DNA of 12,678 nt. It comes from Euryarchaeota archaeon UBA495. GTDB lineage: Archaea; Thermoplasmatota; Poseidoniia; Poseidoniales; Poseidoniaceae. The notes below the pieces were generated by a model. The model saw only the letters and a program-made list of their open reading frames with translations. It searched no databases and was not told the DNA's origin. Position 1 is the first letter of the stretch, and every line of letters starts with the position of its first letter. Where the stretch lies: contig DALQ01000016.1 in the NCBI GenBank assembly GCA_002496845.1, positions 1 through 12,678 of the forward strand, written 5' to 3'. Positions 1-4,679 of this stretch are shown here, one piece after another. Made by a program: the position numbers and the translations under genes.

Positions 1-8
1 CTCCTCTT

Positions 9-25
9 TTGGAGCAATCCTCCAA
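9..25. terminator. Hairpin followed by TTTT
   Basis: TTGGAG (9-14) and CTCCAA (20-25) form a perfect 6-bp inverted repeat around a 5-nt loop. In RNA, two further U-G pairs can extend the stem. TTTT follows at 28-31. This could be the terminator of a gene lying left of the window, because archaeal termination relies on U-runs. It could instead be an operator for the gene that starts at 74. The U-run is short and no upstream gene is visible, so the assignment is weak. Confidence 0.3.
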
Positions 26-44
26 GGTTTTGTGAGGAAATGCA

Positions 45-52
45 CTAATATC
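45..52 (+). promoter_or_regulatory. TATA-like box for the membrane protein at 74
   Basis: CTAATATC lies 22-29 nt before the ATG at 74, the spacing expected for an archaeal TATA box when transcription begins at or next to the start codon. There is no Shine-Dalgarno sequence before this ATG, which agrees with a leaderless mRNA. The match is short and rests on position and A/T content only. Confidence 0.3.
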
Positions 53-73
53 TTGCCAACTTTAGGCGATATT

Positions 74-1591
74 ATGCCAAGTTTGGGTGAGTATTATGTC
101 AACCAATTTGGTGCCGAAGGAACTTACGGCTTGGGGTCCATTTTTCCGGGCGTCATTGCCCTGATCGCCCTTGTTTGGATGACTTCGCTCAGCTTGCTGG
201 TCTGGAGGGCTGCTCCCAAAGAGATGGACAACCGCTTCATCGCTATTTTGTTGATTGCAGAGGGTCTGAAGGCATCGTACATGATTCCCTCACTGCTTCC
301 AGCAGATCACTTTGATTGGTGGTGGCTGTCTCAATACACAATCTTGTTCAGGGGCCTCATCTTCCAGACCGCTCACATCGTCTCAATTCTGATGTATCTC
401 TGCTTTCCAATCTACTTCAGAGTAAATATCCTGAAATTCCTCTACCGTCCGGCTTTGCAGAAGCATGCATGGTACGTACCCCTCATTCTTACGACGGCGT
501 ACATGGGAATTCAGATCCTGCAGAACAATCCCGCACACGTCACTCAGAACTTCGCATTCATCGAATGCAGTGCTGTTGGAGCGGCACCAACCCTCGAGGT
601 CGTTGTTGGAAGCCAAATTCCAATCATGGACGACTTGATGACGTCCATTGGTACGTGTGAAGGCGTGTATTCGTTCCCAATAGCGAACGGCGGCGAGATC
701 GGTTTCCTTCTTGTCGCCCTGTCGTACTTGATTTCGATTCTCGCTTTGTTCGTCATGCGTACCTCAATGAAGGAATACAACAAAACTGACAATCCAGATA
801 CCTCAAAGAGCCTGACGTCGAGGTCCCTTTACATTGGATTCTTGGGCAAGGTGATCGGAACGACGCTGTTCTTCCTGATGCTTTTCTTCATCACCCCTAT
901 GCTCAATCCAATAGAAGACGGCCCCAATCTGTTCGTGGACTCTTACACTGTTGCGATCATGGAGGCTACTCTTCAAGGGAAATTGTTTGGTTACTCGATG
1001 ATAGTGAATGGTTACCTGCTCTCTCTTCCAATCGCCTTCGAGGCCATGATGTTCGTTCACGCGATGATGAAAGACACGGTCTTTGGGATTGATGAGCGGT
1101 TGAGAAAGACCTTCAGTACGGCGATACTGACCGGTGCGGGTGCAATTCTGTTTCTGATCGGCAGTGAAGCTGTGGAAGGCCTCTTGCCGTTCCCCGGGGT
1201 GGTTGGAGGCGTTCTACTCGGAGGCACCATCCTCCTTGTTCGGAAACCTATCGTGGGAATCGCCGACAGGTTCTCTGGACGGATTCTTGTCTCATCCTAT
1301 TCTGAAACTGAAGCCACGTATCTCGAATCTTACACTGCTGCAATGCAAGACAACATCGTGACAGAACAAGAGCGTGTGATGCTCAACACCCTCGCAAAGT
1401 CACTGCAAATCTCCGAAGAAAAGGTTGCAGAGATCGAACAAGGGTACAACGAAGATTCAACCTCTGAGGAAGAAGTTTCCACACCACCTGCCGCTGATAC
1501 TCAATGGACGGATGAGCAGGGCCATACCTGGCTTCGTAGGCCAGATGGAAGCACGTTCTGGTGGAACGGTACCGATTGGCAACAGGTCTGA
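74..1591 (+). CDS. Polytopic membrane protein with TerB-like segment and Trp-rich C-terminal motif
   Basis: This is a 505-residue membrane protein of unknown function. Hydrophobic segments lie at about residues 24-45, 53-77, 88-116, 133-150, 207-229, 252-275, 303-330, 349-366 and 375-391. The loop at 151-206 carries Cys165 and Cys195, a possible disulfide if the loop faces outside. The soluble tail starts near 392. Residues 425-458 (TEQERVMLNTLAKSL followed by ISEEKV) resemble the EF-hand-like acidic helices of TerB-type domains. After an acidic, Pro-rich linker, residues 478-502 form a Trp-rich module (W478, W486, W496, W497, W502, core DGSTFWWNG). Similar modules end other membrane proteins, but their ligand is unknown. 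A GTG at 32 would add 14 residues; ATG 74 is preferred because of the TATA-like box at 45-52. G+C is clearly lower than in ileS. A sensory or scaffold role is possible but unsupported. Confidence 0.85.
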   Translation: MPSLGEYYVNQFGAEGTYGLGSIFPGVIALIALVWMTSLSLLVWRAAPKEMDNRFIAILLIAEGLKASYMIPSLLPADHFDWWWLSQYTILFRGLIFQTAHIVSILMYLCFPIYFRVNILKFLYRPALQKHAWYVPLILTTAYMGIQILQNNPAHVTQNFAFIECSAVGAAPTLEVVVGSQIPIMDDLMTSIGTCEGVYSFPIANGGEIGFLLVALSYLISILALFVMRTSMKEYNKTDNPDTSKSLTSRSLYIGFLGKVIGTTLFFLMLFFITPMLNPIEDGPNLFVDSYTVAIMEATLQGKLFGYSMIVNGYLLSLPIAFEAMMFVHAMMKDTVFGIDERLRKTFSTAILTGAGAILFLIGSEAVEGLLPFPGVVGGVLLGGTILLVRKPIVGIADRFSGRILVSSYSETEATYLESYTAAMQDNIVTEQERVMLNTLAKSLQISEEKVAEIEQGYNEDSTSEEEVSTPPAADTQWTDEQGHTWLRRPDGSTFWWNGTDWQQV

Positions 1592-1736
1592 CGAATGAGG
1601 ATTGGCAAAGAGGACCGCGAGAAGGAACGCCAACCTCAGGGACATCACGACGCCCAGCGAAACGGTCGTACCGATTCAGAGGGTCATGCTCCCTTCCCTG
1701 CGAAGGACCATAATGCGGCCCGACACATCTCACGCC

Positions 1737-2117
1737 ATGAACGACCTGTACGCCATTGTGCCTGCTTCGGCCATCATTCTGTTGATCGCCATTCGAAAAA
1801 TCCTGGACCCGGTCAAATTCAACCAGGAGATCATCGGCGACATTCATCCAGACGAGGTGGACAACTCAGCCGCCATGCGCATGATGATCGGCGCAGGATT
1901 CGGCGGCATTGGCCTGATGGGGCTCATCCTTGGGTTCACCCTTGAGCAAGGCGAGGCCACCACGTCCTTGCTGTACGCCATGGCGGCCGCGTACACTTTC
2001 CTCTTTGCCACGCTTCTCTTGGTCAAGCAAAAGGGCCACATGGACCATTTGCCCAAGCCCCCATTGGTGATTTTCCCGACCATGCTGGTGCTGTGCATCG
2101 TCGGCGCCGTGCTCTGA
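1737..2117 (+). CDS. Small four-helix membrane protein, unknown function
   Basis: This 126-residue hypothetical membrane protein has four hydrophobic segments: the N-terminus (MNDLYAIVPASAIILLIAI), the Met/Gly-rich stretch MRMMIGAGFGGIGLMGLILG, the stretch around LLYAMAAAYTFLFATLLLV, and the extreme C-terminus. A short charged loop (KILDPVKFNQEIIGDIHPDE) follows the first helix. The frame stays open upstream to 1602, but the product there would be Arg-rich and non-hydrophobic, so the ATG at 1737 is chosen. CATAATG at about 1709-1715 sits at the right distance for a TATA box of a leaderless transcript. An ATG at 1713 would add eight residues and cannot be excluded. The gene follows the larger membrane protein by 145 bp and converges with the gene ending at 2200. 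I do not recognise the family. Confidence 0.65.
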   Translation: MNDLYAIVPASAIILLIAIRKILDPVKFNQEIIGDIHPDEVDNSAAMRMMIGAGFGGIGLMGLILGFTLEQGEATTSLLYAMAAAYTFLFATLLLVKQKGHMDHLPKPPLVIFPTMLVLCIVGAVL

Positions 2118-2136
2118 AGCTCGGGCGTTCGGCTTC
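2116..2136. terminator. Hairpin between convergent genes
   Basis: GAAGC (2116-2120) and GCTTC (2132-2136) are complementary around an 11-nt loop, at the very end of the + strand gene. A second possible pairing, CGGGC with GCCCG, overlaps it. Two genes converge on this 82-bp gap, so a terminator is expected here, but there is no clear T-run. The call is positional and weak. Confidence 0.2.
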
Positions 2137-2199
2137 CCTCAAGCCCGCGTCGTAACCTTACGCGTTGCATCGTGACCCTTCCTGGAAGGAAGCCCCGCT

Positions 2200-2649
2200 T
2201 CATCCGAGGAAGATCATCGCGGGCATGATGGCCAGAAAGCACAACGGTAGCGCCATGATGGCACCTGCCACCATCGGCATGCGGTGCTCATCGTCCTCGA
2301 CGAATCCCGGTAGGGCCAACGCTCCAACCACGGCGGGAGCGTAGCAGAATGCCAGGCTGATGATGAACATCGCAACGTCCCAATGCCATGGGTGTCCAAA
2401 AGCCACGAAAAACACCGACCAAACGGCCACGGCCATCAGCACCACCAGCCCGAGGGCGGTGAGGCGTTGTCGCGTGTACGGCTTGGTGATGAGGTGGTGC
2501 AACGAAACCAAGCCGTAGAAGGGCAAGGCCATGACGGCGGCCCACCACATGTCGTCGTCGCCCGTCGGCCACATGAGGGCAAAACACACGGTCGGTGCAA
2601 GCGCGAACAACAGCAAGACGAGCGGATACGGCTCGTCTTCCATGGCCAT
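2200..2649 (-). CDS. Five-helix membrane protein, unknown function
   Basis: This 149-residue membrane protein has hydrophobic segments at about 8-28, 35-52, 62-84, 92-113 and 126-147. A short basic loop follows helix 2 (around KPYTRQR), and an acidic loop with a His (VEDDEHR) lies between helices 4 and 5. It contains several His and Trp residues near membrane boundaries (HH at 51-52, HPWHW at 86-90). The longest frame opens with a TTG at 2655, but two in-frame ATGs follow at 2649 and 2643. ATG 2649 is chosen; 2643 is equally possible. The gene lies 37 bp downstream of the 232-residue membrane protein on the same strand, so the two probably share a transcript. No family is recognised. Confidence 0.7.
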   Translation of the reverse strand: MAMEDEPYPLVLLLFALAPTVCFALMWPTGDDDMWWAAVMALPFYGLVSLHHLITKPYTRQRLTALGLVVLMAVAVWSVFFVAFGHPWHWDVAMFIISLAFCYAPAVVGALALPGFVEDDEHRMPMVAGAIMALPLCFLAIMPAMIFLG

Positions 2650-2686
2650 GGTCAATGCAACCGGGTGAAAGAAGGCTTCGCATCGA

Positions 2687-3385
2687 TTACCCCTGACGTC
2701 GGCTCAGAATCACCACGTCAAACGGCGGGTCACTGGTTTCGCTGTCTTGGCGAGGCTCCTCTGAACCTTCGTCGTTCAGCGCGTTGAACTGAGGCAAATC
2801 CCTCTTGAAAAGAAACACAATGACGCCAAGTTCGGCGAACATCAGGAACATCAGGAAGCCGCCTGCGGACGAATTGCTCATGTTTTTCGTGACCAAGAGG
2901 GCCTCTTCAGGCTCCTCATTGAACCACAGCACGTACTCCTCAGTGTTGTGATTTCCATCCACTGGCACAGGGTCGTGATCATCGTAATGCGTGCCGTCGG
3001 GGCTCGAAGGCGTTCTGTGCTTGATGTTCTCGCCCTCAACACACCAGAAGGTGTTGTGCCACGTGTTCCGTGTCCAGAAGCCTTGGGTCTCTGCGTAATC
3101 CGTGAAGATGCAGCTCCCATCTGGAGTGGTGAAGTAGAACGTGGTGTCGGAAGATCCGTCGTTGGGAACCACGTAACCAATGCGTCCACGATCGTTGATC
3201 TGTTCTGGTTTTTCGGTCGAGATTTGTGGGTTGATAACGTATATGGACAGGGCAGTGAGAGGGATGATGCAGAGCATCATGACGATGATTTTGGAGGCGC
3301 CCAAGCCCTCATCAACTTCCACGACATTTCCTTTTGTTGTTGGGTCATTATTGATTCCCTTGATTTGCCTCTCAATGTTGGCCAC
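2687..3385 (-). CDS. Two-helix membrane protein with extracytoplasmic domain
   Basis: This 232-residue protein has a soluble N-terminus of about 31 residues, a transmembrane helix at 32-51, an external domain at 52-173, a second helix at 174-193 and an acidic cytoplasmic tail. The sides are inferred from Lys/Arg next to the helices (KRD follows helix 2). The external domain is rich in Trp, His and Asp (W104, W109, H110, the cluster HYDDHD at 133-138) and has Cys92 and Cys115, a possible disulfide. The overall plan resembles a membrane-anchored small beta domain, but I do not recognise a family. Translation must start at GTG 3385, because an in-frame TAG lies directly before it and no ATG follows before the first helix. 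The gene is first in a probable two-gene operon with the five-helix protein. Its start overlaps a doubtful divergent ORF by 11 bp. Confidence 0.75.
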   Translation of the reverse strand: MANIERQIKGINNDPTTKGNVVEVDEGLGASKIIVMMLCIIPLTALSIYVINPQISTEKPEQINDRGRIGYVVPNDGSSDTTFYFTTPDGSCIFTDYAETQGFWTRNTWHNTFWCVEGENIKHRTPSSPDGTHYDDHDPVPVDGNHNTEEYVLWFNEEPEEALLVTKNMSNSSAGGFLMFLMFAELGVIVFLFKRDLPQFNALNDEGSEEPRQDSETSDPPFDVVILSRRQG

Positions 3386-3566
3386 CTACGGTCCTGCCTG
3401 CGTCGTCTTTTGCGGAGAAAGGAATTACTGGGTCGCGGCCACGTTCTGCTGTTTTACCCTCGCGAGCCTCGCGCTTTCTGCGGCCATCTCCACGAAAGCC
3501 TTCACGAGCGGGCTCGCGTTTGGGGCCGTCCTCAGCTTGCCGCTTTTGTCCATTGATGCGCTATGA
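3375..3566 (+). CDS. Possible 63-residue hydrophobic protein
   Basis: An ATG at 3375 opens a 63-residue frame with two hydrophobic stretches, NYWVAATFCCFTLASLALSAAI and GLAFGAVLSLPLLSI, and four Cys, all in the first half (about residues 9-26). It fills a 197-bp gap between two minus-strand genes that has no other candidate. Against it: the start overlaps the start of the divergent gene at 3385 by 11 bp, the frame continues upstream through that gene, no ribosome binding site is visible, and no family is recognised. The gap could instead be only the promoter region of the minus-strand gene. Confidence 0.35.
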   Translation: MLATYGPACVVFCGERNYWVAATFCCFTLASLALSAAISTKAFTSGLAFGAVLSLPLLSIDAL

Positions 3567-3582
3567 ACACATTCGAGGCCCT

Positions 3583-4068
3583 TTACTTCCCAGACGGTTC
3601 CCTCAGAAGCATTGTCACCGACTTTTCGGCGTGGTGCAACACACCCACTTCGGCGAAGTCAAACCGTTCGTGAAACCGCATCGATCCGGGATTTGGAGGG
3701 TTCAGATTCACCTCAGCAGCAATCGGAATGATACGTTCTGTGGAGGAGGCAATGACCTCTTGGTACAACGCAGCACCGACGCCCTTGTTCCTCGAATTTG
3801 CTGAGACGGCGATGCGATCCACGTAGATGAATTCGTCATACCTCGCGTTGAACCATGCATAATTCAGGCTCCCATAATCGGCCTGAGGAGCGAGGCAAAT
3901 GACGAAGCCCACAAGCACGTCCTCAGAAAACGCACCTCGAGCTAACGTCGCAACGTTGAGCAACTGAGCCATCTCCGCTTCCGTGACTTGTCCTGTTCCT
4001 GGCAAGCCTTGTTCATTGATCGACCACATGGCAGGAACATCGCTCTGTGTCAACGGTCGCGTGTGCAT
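3583..4068 (-). CDS. GNAT-family N-acetyltransferase (COG3818-like)
   Basis: This 161-residue protein is a single GNAT domain, expected to transfer an acetyl group from acetyl-CoA to an amine on an unknown substrate in the cytoplasm. The central strand VDRIAVS (83-89) leads into the acetyl-CoA pyrophosphate loop R93-N-K-G-V-G-A99, which fits the Q/R-x-x-G-x-G/A motif. The later segment EVNLNPPNPGS (119-129) followed by FHERFDFAEVG is characteristic of the COG3818 subgroup. The length is normal for a one-domain GNAT. The ATG at 4068 follows a G-rich stretch (GGGGG, then GGG) that may serve as a ribosome binding site. The gene is divergent from the zinc-motif gene at 4208 and is probably transcribed alone. 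Family assignment is firm; the substrate is unknown. Confidence 0.9.
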   Translation of the reverse strand: MHTRPLTQSDVPAMWSINEQGLPGTGQVTEAEMAQLLNVATLARGAFSEDVLVGFVICLAPQADYGSLNYAWFNARYDEFIYVDRIAVSANSRNKGVGAALYQEVIASSTERIIPIAAEVNLNPPNPGSMRFHERFDFAEVGVLHHAEKSVTMLLREPSGK

Positions 4069-4207
4069 CCCAATTCCCCCACGATGCTCAACATCGATGC
4101 GTGTCTTTCTGTGCCGTGTTTATCCAGCCCTGCATAAGGTCGCTCCGGTCATGGGCATTGGCATCGCATGATAGGCCTCGGGCGCACAGAACATACCGGG
4201 TCCTCCG

Positions 4208-4591
4208 ATGGCGTCCTTCCGAATTTGTTCAAACTGCTTCGGTGTGCAGGTGTATCCGTACATGGGTTTCATGACCGGGCAACGCTATCAGTGCCAAGAA
4301 TGCGAGGAAATTTTCTCGATGCCAATCGAGTTTGAGACCACCGAGGATTACCTTGAGTTCCTCAAGGTGCAGAGCCCCACGAAATTCGCTGAGCTCCAAG
4401 CGACCATAGGGCAGCAACCACAGGCATCTCTCGCGCAAGCGCCCGATCCCAAAGAGGACGATGGGCTCGATGCACAGCCCAACGGAAAACCCTCCCACCA
4501 ATGCATCGTGGACGGCTGCACCAAAGGCAAACAACACGGGGCCGAGGTGTGTCGAAAGCATTGGCGCGAAGGGCACGATGTGCAGTTCTGA
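4208..4591 (+). CDS. Small protein with two Cys-rich zinc-binding motifs
   Basis: This is a 127-residue soluble protein. The N-terminal zinc ribbon has C7-x2-C10 and C29-x2-C32, with the usual aromatic residues between the knuckles. A second motif near the C-terminus reads C99-x4-C104-x10-C115-x2-H118, the C4/CCCH pattern seen in small zinc fingers of HNH-like and other nucleic-acid proteins. Between them is a helix (TEDYLEFLKVQ) and a low-complexity Gln/Ala/Pro/Asp linker at about 68-95. Both metal sites are complete. Such proteins often bind nucleic acid or protein partners, but no specific role can be read from the sequence. It lies 88 bp upstream of the peptidase-ZIP gene on the same strand, yet a separate promoter and operator sit in that gap, so a shared transcript is uncertain. 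Confidence 0.8.
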   Translation: MASFRICSNCFGVQVYPYMGFMTGQRYQCQECEEIFSMPIEFETTEDYLEFLKVQSPTKFAELQATIGQQPQASLAQAPDPKEDDGLDAQPNGKPSHQCIVDGCTKGKQHGAEVCRKHWREGHDVQF

Positions 4592-4597
4592 TCGCCG

Positions 4598-4637
4598 ACG
4601 AAACCCTTCGTGGGAAGCGGGGTAAATCAGATTTTTT
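4598..4637 (+). terminator. Hairpin plus T-run after the zinc-motif gene
   Basis: ACGAA (4598-4602) and TTCGT (4607-4611) form a short hairpin just after the stop codon at 4591. A run of six T follows at 4632-4637. T-runs are the main intrinsic termination signal in archaea, so the upstream transcript may end here. The T-run is also the left arm of the operator palindrome, so it may have no role in termination. The hairpin and T-run are 20 nt apart, unlike a classical terminator. Confidence 0.3.
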
Positions 4638-4651
4638 AGGGCGCCCTAAAA
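4634..4651. promoter_or_regulatory. 18-bp perfect palindrome, candidate DtxR/MntR-type metal operator
   Basis: TTTTAGGGCGCCCTAAAA is a perfect palindrome with no mismatch, centred between 4642 and 4643. It contains TTAGG-N4-CCTAA, the core of the boxes bound by metal-dependent repressors of the DtxR/IdeR/MntR family, which are common in archaea. It ends inside the TATA-like box at 4647-4655 and covers the position where TFB would contact DNA, so a bound repressor should block initiation. The downstream gene contains a ZIP metal importer, the kind of gene such repressors control. The palindrome is seen directly; the regulator and metal are inferred. Confidence 0.65.
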
Positions 4652-4655
4652 TTAT
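4647..4655 (+). promoter_or_regulatory. TATA-like box for the peptidase-ZIP gene
   Basis: TAAAATTAT lies 25-33 nt before the ATG at 4680. This is the usual TATA position for a transcript beginning at or near the start codon. It is the most A/T-rich stretch near this gene and overlaps the right arm of the palindrome by five bases. The box is inferred from sequence and spacing. Confidence 0.5.
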
Positions 4656-4656
4656 G

Positions 4657-4664
4657 AAGGAGGT
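4657..4664 (+). promoter_or_regulatory. Shine-Dalgarno-like AAGGAGGT with unusually long spacing
   Basis: AAGGAGGT is an excellent anti-SD match, but 15 nt separate it from the ATG at 4680, longer than normal. No in-frame ATG, GTG or TTG lies closer. Either the spacing is tolerated, or the motif is coincidental and the mRNA is leaderless as the TATA position suggests. Confidence 0.35.
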
Positions 4665-4679
4665 CCGTGTGGGCGCAAC

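Noticed and set aside
1457..1648. Minus-strand frame with a signal-peptide-like start (MMSLRLAFLLAVLFA)
   Set aside because: It overlaps the conserved Trp-rich C-terminus of the plus-strand membrane protein, and the remaining residues show no domain or coherent composition.
1602..1736. N-terminal extension of the small membrane protein to 1602
   Set aside because: The extra 45 residues are Arg-rich and unlike the rest of the protein; the ATG at 1737 has a TATA-like sequence at proper spacing.
4082..4096. CGATG-CTCAA-CATCG inverted repeat before the GNAT gene
   Set aside because: A 5-bp arm repeat of this size is expected by chance; it shows no link to a promoter element or known regulator box.
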